Below are positions 30,208 through 41,976 of a stretch of 64,000 nucleotides of DNA, piece by piece; positions within the stretch are counted from its first letter, which is position 1, and every line of letters begins with the position of its first letter. Where the stretch lies: the NCBI GenBank assembly GCA_025765595.1, contig JAIVFH010000028.1, forward strand, positions 1 through 64,000, read 5' to 3'. The translations under genes were made by a program, and so were the position numbers. The stretch comes from Obelidium mucronatum. Taxonomy: Eukaryota; Chytridiomycota; Chytridiomycetes; Chytridiales; Chytriomycetaceae. The notes beneath the pieces are model-generated. The model was given only the letters and a program-made list of their open reading frames with translations, did not search any database and was not told the DNA's origin.

Positions 30208-30799
30208 TGCAGGTTGCTTGTCAGCCTGTCATGTTAAGGGGGAGTTTGAGGGGGTTGTAGGCCAATTCCTTGTAGTTCTATTTATAGAAAAGATGTTCCT
30301 ACTTTGTTCAAATGGTTTGCGGGATAAGAAGGGGGTTTTAATAGTTCTATTTTTAGAAGTTGGACATGTTCAAGCTGTTGCTTCCCTGGCAATTAAAGGA
30401 AAATTGACTTGGAAACCAAAGTAACTCCAGACAACGCAACTGTCTCAAGAAGGGTTTTTTGACCTGAGTAATCATGTTTTACTTATTTTATTTTCTGCCT
30501 GCTGTCATGTAAACCAGAATAAGCTTTCCTCTAATTGATTTCATCAAGGATTGCAGGCAGACTCATGATGAGAATCTGTCTGCTTTTGGCTTGTTTGACA
30601 TCTTGAGGTTATCCCCCAAGAATTAAAATTTTGAAACAAACTAATTTTCTGGCAATCAAAATAAAAATTCTGACTTATTTCAAACACCCCTAAAAAGAAA
30701 TTTTCTGCTTACAAGTGTTGCAATCCCATAAAGTCCTAATTTCTCTGGAGTTGCAACCTGCACTGCGAAGAAGCAAAGAGACTGAGCGTATGTCTCTAG
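30208..30799 (+). mobile_element. Helentron-like element 5 (592 bp)
   Basis: Same termini and T/T flanks as elements 2 and 4, with an internal deletion of about 60 bp relative to them. It abuts a Copia integrase relic on its right side. Confidence 0.8.
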
Positions 30800-31320
30800 T
30801 TTATCTTGGTTTGGTTAATTCTGACGAGTTTAAGTCAATTGTGATTGACAACAAGCATCAATGCAAGTTGTGTGTCACTGATAAGTTTAAGTTAACCAAA
30901 GTTGGTTCAGTCGCGTTGGACTGTAATCAAGTCAACTGGCCAGGCAATGCTACATGCTGATGTTACAGGCAAATTTGTGGACCGATTCTATTATAGCGGT
31001 CAGGTGTACGTACCACTATTTTCTAATTGTCCTTGATGACTTCTCGCATTTCTCCTTCTTAAGGTTACTTCAATGCGAATCGCATGCGTTAGCCAAACTA
31101 TTGGTAGTAATGGCTTTAATTGAACAGACAGTGCAAAAACCAGTTCGGGTTTTGCAGATGGACAACAGTGCAAAGTTAGAGGGATGACGGTTGGGACCAT
31201 TGTGGTGGACTATCCACATATGGATGCAGTTGCGCAGACAATTGGTCATGTGTGTCTCAGACAATTCATGTTCAGGCATCGTTCCCCAAAGAGCTCTGGG
31301 GATACACAGCCATAGTCACT
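30800..31320 (+). pseudogene. Ty1/Copia integrase relic
   Basis: Reads CKLCVTDKFKL, then LHADVTGKFVDRFYYSG, then after a frame change YFLIVLDDFSHFSFLRLL and VRVLQMDNSA. These match the GAG-pre-integrase and integrase core of Copia elements, with the catalytic Asp residues at LHADVTG and QMDNSA. Frameshifts and stops make it dead. Confidence 0.7.
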
Positions 31321-31324
31321 AGTG

Positions 31325-31699
31325 ATTTAGGGCCCGGTCCCAACCCTCTTTTTTCGTCAATTATTTCCATCGAAAAATGTATCTTTGCTTTTTTGGCATT
31401 TTTCCAATGAGCATCGGGATTTGACAACATTTGGATCGCAAAAAGATCCTTGTCCTAACATAGATTCATCTATTCTTTGGCTCTTTCCGCGTCAGTCTTG
31501 CTGGTTCTGGGAGCAGTGGTTGTGAATGTTGCAACTGTTGTTGATCTCCAAGATGGTGGATCCAATTGGGCTCAATCAACTCTGCTCTGGTCTGTTTGCA
31601 ATAACGTTTGGGCAATTGTAAACAGAGACTCTCGCTATGACCAAGGCTGGTTTCAGGCAAATCTTCGCTGTTCCTAGGCATCTTTTTCCATAATTGCAG
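31325..31699 (+). pseudogene. Harbinger transposase N-terminal fragment
   Basis: After a terminus-like GGGCCCGGTCCC the plus strand encodes VLLVLGAVVVNVATVV... and RYDQGWFQANLRCS, followed by a stop. GWFxxNLRC is the same block that opens the Harbinger 2 transposase (GWFKRNLRC, minus strand near 47045). It is joined at about 31700 to a KDZ fragment. Confidence 0.5.
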
Positions 31700-32160
31700 A
31701 AAAACGAGAACGTGTGAACTCTTTTGATTACCAACCACTGTTGTGCATGGCAGCAGAACATATGGAGGCTGTCCAAAAATTCTTTGTGGAACCATCAACA
31801 ACAATTGAGAAAACTGCAAAGAAGTATGGAGGAAAGTCACGAGTGTCAGTGGGGCATGTGAAGGATTATGAAAGGAATTATGAGGAGTTTGGGTTCTGTT
31901 ACAGCCCATTTGACAGATTCCTGCCAGGGGTGTTCCTGGTTGTGTGGAGCTGTGGGAACATTATGGACATTGGGAAGATGTACTTGTTTGAGTCCAACAA
32001 GTTTATCACAGGATTTCTTTGTCAAACATTCATGAGGCTGGATGAGTATCCTACATTCATGTTTTATGACAAAGCATGTGTTTTTGTCAGGACTTTGAAA
32101 AACGGCGCTCAGCAAAACAAGCTGCTCCACAAGTAAGGATGTATTTGCTGTGATAGAATG
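31700..32160 (+). pseudogene. KDZ transposase fragment (core of exon 2 and intron 2)
   Basis: About 140 residues nearly identical to copy B residues 370-508: NSFDYQPLLCMAAEHMEAV, CYSPFDRFLPGVFLVVWSC, YDKACVFVRTLKNG. It continues into the start of intron 2 and stops at TAA (32161-32163), where Harbinger 1 inserted. Copy B gives the uninterrupted sequence at 43803-43805. Confidence 0.8.
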
Positions 32161-32163
32161 TAA

Positions 32164-35040
32164 GGCCCCGTTCAGCCCCAAAAAGTAGAAAATGACCTAC
32201 TTATCAATAAACTACTTATGACGCCAATTGCCAACTTATGCATAATTTGGTCCAAGCTACTTATCAATAATGAGCTCTAACCGACTTATCAATAATTAGC
32301 ACCGGTTTATTGCCGATAAATCCATAAATCACACATAAATCACAAAAAGAGCAACAAAAATCATGAAAATTCACGAAAACCGAAAACTTGCACATAAACA
32401 ATTATGAATTTCTTTTTATTATTGACCTCTTCCTCTCAACACCCTCTGATAATCCGCCCACATGGCATTGGCAATTTCGTCCCGCCAAGTTTCTGCCTCA
32501 ACATCCACATCCCCATCCATGCCACCAGCAACAGCATCATTGCCCCCATCTTCTTCAACTATATCCACAAATGAGTCCAACCCAAAGTAACGAATGATAT
32601 TGAATAGAATTGGCAATGTGATCGCCAAATCCCGTTGTGTCTCAAAAGAATATGACCGCATAAACTTCAAGATGGGGAATCGCTTTGCCATACAGCCAAA
32701 GATTCGCTCGACAACATTTCGCAATGTTGCATGTCTCAACTTGAAGAGTTCCTGTGCATTTTGGGGCCTAGTTTGGTTTTTATAACAATAGCAACAACAA
32801 AAAAATTCACCGATGTTCGCAAACTTGAGCAAACTCTTTCAAATGGTAGCGTACTCCACGATAAGGAACCAATACTTTCTTGGAGAGTGAGTAGCCAGCA
32901 TCTCCCAGGTAGAATCTTCCTTCAGGAATGTCGAAACCGTTTCTTTGTGCATCATCGAGCATGGGCAGACCCTTCCCAACCAGCGTAGATAAAGAGAAAT
33001 AGCATACTGAAACTGCAAACTCCCAATACATTCTGGAAGAGAGTGCCTTTTCGGCTTCGAAATGGGGCGCTCTCTGTTTCAGGAACAAAGGCACTCACAT
33101 GGGTTCCATCCAATGCTCCGAGACACCCAGTGAACCGCTTGAACTTGTCATCGTTCAGCATTGGATGGTCAGGAGAATCGGCAGTCGGTAGAGTCATGAA
33201 GCGGGGTTGAAGATGAAGTACAGCCTTCAAGACACCATTGAAGGACCGAGAGATGGTTCCAGCTGCAAGTTGAAAGCGCTCCTGCGCAGAGCGGTTGGAA
33301 TGATTGCCCCCAACCATGTACAGGAAGATTGCCACTTGCTCAGAAGGAAGCATGTAGCGAGTACAAGGGCACTATCAGAGGCATCAGGAGATTAGAAGAA
33401 AATAAAGGGTACACTGGTTTGGTATTCACTCACTCGAATGTGGCCACATCCATGCGTAGATTGTCATGCATTCGGGACTTGTGTCCAAGACGCAATTCCT
33501 GCAACCACATTGCACCCTTCAATCTTGACGTATGGCGTGGTATCTTGCAGTATTGTCTTCTGAGACGCGCTAAGACAAGCTTCGCTTGTGCGATGGTCAT
33601 GGCAAGGACCAGGCGGGCCAAGAGACGCCTCCTAGCTCGAGCACTCATTACGAATTTTTGAGGACTTTGCAAAAAAAAGAAGAGGAAGGCTCTGCGTGCC
33701 CTTGTAAGAGGAAGTCATGGGACCAGTCATGGGACCAGTCACGGGACCAGGTGTCTTGTCTTGTTTTACTTTCCTTGCCCTTCTCTTCTCACATTCAGCA
33801 GCGTTCGATAGACACCTTGAAATCACAGCAGTGGAGTGCATGTGTCTCATTCATGTGCCGTTCCTGTTTCAGTGAGTTGCTGAGTTGCAAATTGCTTGTC
33901 CGCAGAATTTTTCCATCCTGAACTTCGAAAATATTTTCATCTTGAAATTGAATGTCTCGCAAACGGAAGGGGGCTACAGTCACCGCTGCCGCCAGCCCTC
34001 AAGTCCTCGCTACGCCGCTGACAACTCGGACCTCCCCTGAGCAATCTGCTGGTGGGGAGGTTGCTGCTTTGATGGGACCACCCCCAACACCCCCAACTCT
34101 GCCTCCTGCAAACGCTGGTGCCGGCACTACCGCCAACTGGTCGCCTGAAATGACAACATTCACGCTCAATCGAATGCTGCTGCAGGCTCAAGGCGGACAA
34201 AGAGCTGGAACTGGCTTCAAGCCAACTGCTTGGTCTTCTGTTGCCAATGACGTCAACTTCACATTTGGTGTCTCGCTCACAGTCGTTCAAGTCAAAAACA
34301 AGCTTGGTACTTTGAAAGCTATGCTTAGCTGGGTATTCAAGCTGGAGTCGTTGAGTGGATGGGGGTGGAACTCAGAAATCAATGCCCCAACTGCCCCAGC
34401 CGACGTTGTTGCTGCATACATAGAGGTATTTGGTACTCTTCTTATCTTTCTTCATGCCTGTGCCCTGTGTTGATTCTTTCTTCATAGCCCTTGAAGCCTG
34501 TTGACAAGGGTACTGTCAAGAATCTTGTACTTCGTGGTTGCCCCAACTTCCGTCTCCTGTGCGATCTCTACGAGAAGAACTTGGCCACAGGTCGCTTTGC
34601 AGCAGCATCTGTCCAAGCCGATGCATCTAACAAACAAGAAGATTACGCCGATGCGGATGAGGCTTTTGACGATGACGAATCCATCCTTCAAGACACCAGT
34701 GTTGACGACCTCCTGTTTGAAGTAACACCAGTGTCCACCCATCTCTATATACCTCTCGTGGTGAGGAGTCCTCACCTCCTTCTGTCTCTACATCAAACTC
34801 TTCTACTGCTGCAACACCTTTGCGATCCAACACAGCTGTGTTGAACCAGTCTTTTCCCAGATCCGAGTCATCTACAACTACTACAGCTTCACTCAAGAAA
34901 CGCGTTGCTTCCTACAGCCTCAACAACGGAGAGCGCCCAAAAAGGTCTCACACAAGCAAGGATAGCTCTATGGAAGGCATTCAACGAGGGATTGAAAACG
35001 CAATGGCCCTGTACAAAACCGAAACTGCCCCTGCTGTAGC
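32164..35040. mobile_element. Harbinger element 1, right end lost
   Basis: Left terminus GGCCCCGTTCAGCCCC follows TAA, the 3-bp target typical of PIF/Harbinger. The element carries a DDE transposase (minus) and a divergent Myb/SANT-like gene (plus), the classic two-gene Harbinger plan. The matching right terminus and second TAA were not found; near 35040 the sequence changes to the end of a KDZ-type element, so that insertion or a deletion removed the end. Confidence 0.75.
32419..33648 (-). pseudogene. Harbinger 1 DDE transposase, frameshifted
   Basis: Open stretches on the minus strand give SEQVAIFLYMVGGNHSNR, GALDGTHV (first Asp), YLGDAGYSL (second Asp), LFKLRHATLRNVVERIFG (catalytic Glu), the normal order for PIF/Harbinger DDE transposases. 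Near 32960 the frame breaks inside GWEGSAH..DDAQ, and another change occurs at about 32830. The N-terminus (MSARARRRLLARL) is joined by an unclear intron. Not functional as read. Confidence 0.75.
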
Positions 35041-35077
35041 GTGTACCCATAGCGAGCCGGACCTCGCGAGCCGCTAA
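33952..35077 (+). pseudogene. Harbinger 1 Myb/SANT-like gene, frameshifted
   Basis: Exon 1 (33952-34425) and exon 2 (from 34489, after a CATAG acceptor) encode a Myb_DNA-bind_3-type domain: NWSPEMTTFTLNRML, VQVKNKLGTLKAML, SGWGWNSE, then PNFRLLCDLYEKNLATGRF. The C-terminal part (LKKRVASYSLNNG, IQRGIENAMALYK) lies in another frame after about 34725, a one-base shift. In active Harbingers this protein brings the transposase to the DNA ends and nucleus. Confidence 0.7.
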
Positions 35078-35225
35078 CGGGCCGCTTAGCAGGCCGCTCG
35101 CGACCTGTGGGCGACCTGCGTGCGAGCCGCTAACCAGTGGAAAGCCAGCCGCGTCGCAGCTAGTTCACAGGCCGCAAGCCAGTTGACAGCCAGTGGAGAG
35201 CCAGTTGAAAGCTAGTCGTTACTTT
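35041..35225. repeat. End of a second KDZ-type element with its own 12-bp repeats
   Basis: GTACCCATAGCGAGCCGGAC resembles the KDZ outer end GTACTATAGCGAGCGGCAC. It is followed by GC-rich repeats around AGCCGCTAAC and a 12-bp-periodic array AGCCAGTTGACA / GCCAGTGGAGAG. The layout matches copy B ends but the repeat unit differs. Confidence 0.5.
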
Positions 35226-35393
35226 ATTTTGAAAAAGGTAAGAACAATGAGTAGAAAAGTTTTAAGACCATAATATATGTATTTAAAGTAATAAACAAAA
35301 TCCAAAGTACCAACAATAAACAAAAACAAAAAAGGATGCGCAAAGTTGAAATAAACAAAATATTGAAGAAACAATAAATAAAAAAACCCCCAA

Positions 35394-37989
35394 TCAGCGC
35401 TTTGCCTTCTTGCTTGCGCTTCCTTCCTGAAGCGGCTCCCGCCAATACGCCTTCTTGACGTGTTGGTTGTTTGCAAAGGCCCGAAGCACCACATACGTCT
35501 CTGGTTTGCGCTGATGGCGGCTTTGCCCTGCCTTGTAGAAGTGCAGATGGTTGAATGCTTGGATGAAGCTGCCAGAATTGTGGTTTTTGTCAGGAACACC
35601 AGTATGGAACGACAGCTTTTTGGTCCATTCAGCAAAATGACGTTTCGCTAATTCAAAAGTAAACGTCATTCCACTGTATGTCGCAAAGAAGCACTTGTAC
35701 TTCAAGAAGATCTATAGCAAAGTCAGAAAATGCAGATAACACTCAATAAACATGCAATCACCTTTTTCAGCTCCTCATTGTACAAATGGAGCCCAACGTA
35801 CGCATGTCCAGACTCCTTCTTGTCAGGAAAGTTGACCAACCCAGTCTCCTGCTTGACCATTGCCGGGATCTTGTCCTTTCGTATGTTCCCTTCAGCCAAC
35901 AGCTTGCAGTAGATGATCGCATACTTCATCACATCATCGACTTGCTTCTCCTGTCCCGCTGGGCGAAACACAATTGACGACTGCATCGAAGTTGATTCCA
36001 TCGAATCACGGCGGGAGCTGCCGGAGCCAGAGCTTGGAAGCATTGGAGTTGAATAGAATTGCGACGACAGTGAGGTCACAACGGCAGGGCGAGCAAACAC
36101 TGGTTGCGAGACTATCAATAAAAATGCAGTTAGTACCCCTTCTCTGCTCAAACAAATCACAACACACTCACTGCTTCCGGCTTTGATGTCAATCTGTCCA
36201 AAGACAGCTGTGTATTGAATTACAAACGACGATCGTCCAAAGCCATCTTCGTCAACAAGCTCCACGTAGTCGCAGCGGATACCCCTTGCCAGGAATGCTG
36301 CGTGACTTGAGAGGAACTTGATGATGTCACTTGGACCTAAAACAGAGTTAATACTCAGAGGATTTGAGGAAACAACAGCGGAAGAAAGGATCCACTTACC
36401 TAAAACATAGCGGTCTTTCCGATCCATCACATACGGAATTTCAACAAGCAGCTTTGTCGACTTGTCCGCAATAAGAGTGACTCCGATTTTGGCTTTCGGC
36501 GGTTCCGGTGCTGGACTTTCGTCGGCTTCAACTGCTGAATGCTGTTAGCCAAGCAATAAAAACATATCTCTCACCATCATCGTAATCCAAAGGAAAAGGC
36601 TGCGTATCACTAATGCGGCTGCGGATAGAGCCAGACGACTGCGGCTGGCTTGACACTTGTTCGTCTTTGTCGTCATCTTCGTCTTCATCCAAGTCTTCGT
36701 CATCATTGCGAGCGTCCTGTCTATCAGACTCGCTTGAGGATGCATTGACATCGTCATCATCGGCGCCATTGTCTGCGTCACTTTCAGATTGGATTCCCCG
36801 TTCGTCTGGTGGACTTACAGACCCTGTTGTGTGATTTTTATAGATTAAAATTGAAGAAACCACATTTTAATGACGGTTACGTCTTCTGCGCCTTTCCATA
36901 GCCGTCTCGTCACGTTTAGCAGAGCTGGGCGTCTTGCTGTAGGTTTTGCGCACGGGCTGTTTGGCTGGTGTTGGTGATGCTTGGCGCTTAGTCTTAGACA
37001 TAAAAAATAAAGAAACATACCTGCAATCGTTGGACCAACAATTACAACATTGTCGTCACTTTCCTTTTCTTCGTCATCGGAAACGTGGAGAATAAAGCCA
37101 CTCTCACTCCCATCTTCGCGTTGGCGTTGCTCTCTGCGAACTTTGTTCCGGATCGCTTCCTGCAGGTCAATCCGCGACTCCCGCAGTGGGACCCTGTGCA
37201 AGCGCTCCGCGTTTTTTGATCCATCCACGTTTGTTTTGCTGGGTTCTGGGTACAGCTGTGTGGTAAAACGCACCTTGAACATGTTGTTCACATTCTTGCG
37301 ATCTATAACAACAAAAAACAGAGCTTTAGCAGTACATATACACTTGAAGGCAAAGAAAACATTACCGTAGATGAATCGCGGCATTAGTTTTCTTGCTACG
37401 TCGAGGTCTAACTCCGTTTCGTCAGGAAACTGGACACCAAACCCCACTTGTCCAGCCAGAACTGCGAGGTCAAAGTCTGTAAGAAACTGAAAAGATTCAA
37501 CCGTTTTTTTCAGTTTGTTAAGACAATCGGGAAGTCCAGGTGTACAACAGTCATTAGCTGTTCATCGTTTTCTTTCATGTGGTAGTTGTACACCACTGGC
37601 GCAAAGTTAGTATTCAACATACTAAAAAACACATGTTAGATATAGTGCGTAGGATAGTGCGGAACTATGAACAAACATTACATGATTATATGTGGCACCA
37701 GCTCTCGCATTGCATCTGTGCATGGGTTGGGTGCCAATTTCGAGATGTTTGGGTAAAACACGTGCCCGTGGATTGTCTTCCAAAGGTACTTGAGTGACTT
37801 GGGGTTAACGGAGCCATCCGCGCGCGGCTTGGTTATCCATTGGTAGCCGCTAATCCACGTCCCGTCTGCAACTGAGGGGAGCGAAAATGGAACATTGATG
37901 AAGTGTCTGCAGTCATGACTGTTGGCGAGATGATCCAGCAGACCTGCAACTGTGCTGGCGTCACCTGGGGCTAATGGATGTTCGGACAT
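35394..37989 (-). CDS. KDZ-type accessory nuclear protein, second family
   Basis: A multi-exon minus-strand gene (about nine exons, introns mostly 45-90 bp). It starts MSEHPLAPGDASTVAGLL (37989) and ends KKAKR (35394). In order: a compact N-terminal domain (ADGTWISGYQWITKPR), KLMPRFIYG, a long acidic/serine linker (about 36880-36560), LVDEDGFGRSSFVIQYTAVF, VMKYAIIYCKLLAEG, then AYVGLHLYNEELKK and a basic tail. The AYVG block and overall plan mirror the accessory gene of KDZ copy B (AYVGVYFADLEF), so the two are distant paralogues. No known domain recognised; the acidic linker and basic tail suggest a nuclear protein. Exon joins were not all verified. Confidence 0.5.
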
Positions 37990-38118
37990 TGTAAATCTTC
38001 TTTATTTTTTAAAAATGCACCAAAGTTAATTTATTTTTTAAAAACAACCCAAAGTTTCTTTATTTGTGAAAAGACAAATTGAGAGTAGGGAAGGAATAAA
38101 GAACCCACATATACACTC

Positions 38119-38265
38119 AGAAGTCTGCCCTGTATCGCCCAGGCGTGTACAATTCCCCATCTACAATTGGGAGCCCTTCCATGAGTTCCCCATCAACCAA
38201 AATCATCCGATCGGGTCCCCAATCCGATCCCACATCCGAACTTGAATATGACAGTACTTCATCCA
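38119..38265 (-). pseudogene. 3' end of an unknown gene cut by the KDZ insertion
   Basis: The minus strand is open for about 48 residues and ends MILVDGELMEGLPIVDGELY...ADF with a TGA at about 38119. The upstream part is cut by the KDZ end at about 38265. Function unknown; it may belong to the neighbouring KDZ-type element. Confidence 0.35.
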
Positions 38266-38274
38266 GCGCGGGGT

Positions 38275-38560
38275 CCGAGCGGCACACGCGATTCGGGGTC
38301 CGATTAGGGCCCGATTCGGGGTCCGAATAGGGCTCCTAATCGGATCCGATTAGGATTTAGTCCGATTCGGAGCCTAATCAGGGCCGATTAGGGGCCCTAG
38401 TAGCTCTCCTAATTGCAAATGAGCAAATAGGACTGCTCCTAGTAGCATTTGTCTGCTCCTAGTAGCACTCCTAATAGCATTTTGCTCTGCCAATTGGAAA
38501 CCAAATGGCTTTAATACAACTCCTAGTAGGACTCCTATTGGGGCCCTATTAGCACTATTG
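38275..38560. repeat. KDZ left terminal minisatellite
   Basis: Variants of GATTCGGGGTCC, GGCTCCTAATCG and CTCCTAGTAGCA at spacings near 12 bp just inside the left end. Self-complementary overall. Confidence 0.7.
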
Positions 38561-38719
38561 AATGTAAAACATCTAAAATAAATGCATTTAAAGGGTAAAT
38601 AAAATTTTACACAATTTTTTATACAACTATGCAAAAATCAAAGAAAAATCCAAAAATCCAAGAAAAATTCAAAAAAAACCCAGATAAATCCAAAAAAGCA
38701 AGAAAAATCAAAGAAGTAT

Positions 38720-41700
38720 CAAAGAAAAACAACACTCAAAATATCACTGGGTTTTCTTCTGAACAGGTTGCCTCTTCCAAGAATTTGCCAACACTCCCTC
38801 CTGGCACCCTTGAAAGTACTTTTCAACATCTTGAAAACCTGTAGTACTCCAACTATAGATTTGATGCCTAGGGACCAATCTTGCATTGAACTTTGACATG
38901 TGCTTCCCAACATCGCTGTAAGAGAAGATGCAATCTTCTTTGTCAAAGTAGCTCGTGTACGTATTTGGAAAGAGCTAGTATAATAAATAAAGGATTATTA
39001 AAAGAAATTGCTTGAAGTGATAATAAAATAAAAACTTACTCTTTGGAATTCCAAATCAGCAAAGTAGACTCCAACATAAGCCCGAAAAATTTCCACAGTA
39101 TTTCCAAAGTTGGGGAATTCCTTTGACAAGGTTGCAGCAGCAAGAGTTTTGGTCATTGGAGGCTCTCGATCCTGCGTCAGGTAAGAAAAGCGGATACCAA
39201 CTTCTTTCACTTGACTAATGAACTTGTCTTGGGTGCCAGTGCGTCCTTTGGCTTTGGCAACAACTTCAGCAACAGACGTGGGGACTTGGCGACGCTGTTT
39301 GGATGCGATGGAAGATGGCTTTTCTTGCAGAGATGGCCCAGTCACAGGTGAATTAATCAATGGAGAACTTGCAAATGGATCAAAAATTGCTCCTAAATAC
39401 CAAAAATACTGAGAAATATGTTTAAACAAAATGGCATCCTACCAGAATCAGTGTAGGCAACATCAAAGTAATCAGGGCTGTGTGGATCCAAAGCAATGTC
39501 CACCAAAACTGATTCGTCAAAGATGTACTCCTCTTGGCAGAACCAACTAACACTGTGGACCTTCCTGCGAAAGTGGGTTGTGGCTGGATGGACTTTTGCA
39601 GCAGCCAAAACATCAGCAAGAAAAACTAATAATGGATTGATTGTTAAAAATGCACAATATAGACAACGACTTGGTCTCACCTTTTGCCTTGTTTCCCTCA
39701 GCAAGTGTCCCTTCCACATTACAACGAAAAACTGCTCCTTGATTCTGAAACTTGCATTTAACAGAAACCATCTTTTTCACCTCTGCTTCTTCTTCTCCAT
39801 CACTGCCCAAAAGATTCATGACACGTCGCTTCTTTTTGGGATGAGCCTGCACTTCTTCTTCTTCATCCACCACTTCCTCATCATCCTCAACTTCATCTTC
39901 CTCCGCATCTATGTTCTCCACACGACGCTTCTTTCGTACAACCGGCTCCACCACCTCAATTTCATCATCATCATCATCTTCAATCACAATTGCTTGAACC
40001 TTCCTTCTTTGCTGGACTGGTACCTCCCGCTCCTCCTCATCCCCCTCCTGCTCCTCTTCCTCTTCAGCATCAAGCTCATTTTCTCCACCATCAACATCTC
40101 CAATGTCATCATCTTCATCAGCTTCAGACCCTTCAGGCGCATTGTCAAGTGGTGTTAACTCACTTTCTGAATCGTCAGCATCTGTTGACTTTCTGTGAGT
40201 TTCTGCCCAAGCCTTTAGGCTAGCCTTGAGATTATCAATGCTTTCAGCAACTGCGGGAGATACCACCGTAGAAGCCTGAGATTCGAGAACAGACATTGAC
40301 TTGGATAAAGCAGTCTTGGAGGCACCAGCAGATCTTGGCTTGAGGACAGCTGTTTTTGGCACTGGCTTGGAACTGGAATCGGCTGTCTTGTCTGCTGTCT
40401 TAGGAGCTGGCATTGCCTTGGACACTTTGGGAGCTGGCATTGCCTTGGACACTTTGGAAGCTGAAGTAGCCATGGGAACAGTAGTGGCCTTGGAACCAGA
40501 AGTGGTACTCTTTGGGGAACCAGATTGAGAAGCAGGAGTAGTATTTTTAGCAGTGTTGTGAACTGTAGTAGCCTTGGGATCTGTAGTGGCCTTGGAAGCA
40601 GAACTGGTCAAAGTCTTGGGGGAAACAGATGGGGGACCAGAAGCAGTCTTGCCAGCACCAGGAGTAGTCTTAGCAGAACCAGGAGGAGCTGGAGAAGGAT
40701 TAGCTTTGAAGAACTTGGAGAAGTATGAGCAGGATTCGTGGAATTGGAAGAAGAACCAGCTTGTTTGGTTGGTGTTCCTATCACATAATTAAATTAAATA
40801 TTTGTAATTCAATCAAAAAAATGAGACTATAAATACCCAAACCAATTGGATCATCAGATCCCAAGAGTGGAAATGAAATTTTAGACTTGATAGCTCTTCT
40901 AGGCTCGTTTTCTGCAGCAGAACCTGGAAGCTGGCTGATAGGAGGAATATCAGGTTCACTATCAGACCTAACCTCATTAGCAGCCTGTTGTCTTGCGGCA
41001 CGAGTTGGCAATCTTGGTGGCATTGGTGTCAGCAGGAGTAGGAGCAAAAACAACATGGTACTTGTTGTTTGAAACTTTTCTAGCTAAAAGATAAAAAAAT
41101 AATAAAAAGGGTTAGATTATTAGAAAATTAAAGGGCTGTAATTGTGTTCCTAATCGCGCTCCGAATCGGCTCCTAATAGCGCTCCGATTCGCGATCCGAT
41201 TCGCGATCCGAATCGCGCTCCGAATCGTGATCCTAATCGTTTCCTAATCGTGCTCCGAATCGTGCTCCGAATCGTGCTCCGAATCGTGCTCCGAATCGTG
41301 CTCCGAATCGGATCGCGAATCGGAGACAAATAGCGCATCACCACAAAATGAATAAGACTCACCATATATGTATTTCGCCAGCGCCGCTGCGCGTTCCTCA
41401 TCATTTTCGGAACGATTTCCATCTATATCCACGATCCCACTGAAGCAGAGGTCCTCCAGTGCTGTTAAATCCTGGTTTGAGTCTTTGATCCACTTGTACA
41501 CTTCTGCCTGGGATTTGTTCTTCAGCCCAGGGATGTGGACTGTACATTTGGTTTTATCCAAAAACACTAGCTTCCATGTGTTGTTGGAGTTGATGTATCT
41601 GTTGTGGTTGGGAGTGGTGTGTCAGCGATCACCTGTCAAACACAAACAAATAAACCCAGACCTCAACATCTTGTCCAGTGCCTCAGTGGCCTCCTCTACA

Positions 41701-41952
41701 AGCTCTTTAGGAGAGCCCTTTGGTTTCCATGACTCTTTGGTGCAGGTCAGGACAGAGTTCTTTGGTGACTTCTCGCAGATCACTCCACAAGATGAAGATG
41801 GTCTTCTTGTCATCCAAGGTCTTGTAAGGAGCCTGTTTCCACAAGCCATTCTTGATCTCATCGAAAGAGAACTGGATGGACAGTCTGTTCGGGTCGTTGC
41901 TGACTCTGAGGGATGGCAGTGTGTCTGGCAGTGGCAGTGTTGGTGATTGCAT
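38720..41952 (-). pseudogene. KDZ copy B accessory gene (nuclear protein), decayed
   Basis: Starts MQSPTLPLPDTLPSLRV (41952), with exons 41952-41662, 41598-41363, about 41060-40840, about 40777-39630 and three further to about 38720. Features: an N-terminal folded region (KTLDDKKTIFILWSDLREV, TWKLVFLDKTKCTVHIPGL), a Ser/Thr/Pro-Ala repeat region (KVSKAMPAP twice), a very acidic stretch with KKKRRV-type nuclear signals (about 40180-39790), then a C-terminal domain with AYVGVYFADLEF. Compared with copy A it has a one-base insertion near 41716, an 11-bp deletion near 41010 and a one-base deletion near 40705, so it cannot make the full protein. Likely a DNA- or chromatin-binding helper of the transposase; unproven. 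Confidence 0.65.
41140..41335. repeat. KDZ intron minisatellite with five perfect 12-mers
   Basis: Inside accessory-gene intron 2 of copy B. 41251-41310 is five perfect copies of TGCTCCGAATCG, flanked by variants. Copy A has a shorter degenerate version at the same place (10858-10985). Confidence 0.9.
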
Positions 41953-41976
41953 GGGGAAAAAACTTTGCCGAAAAAA

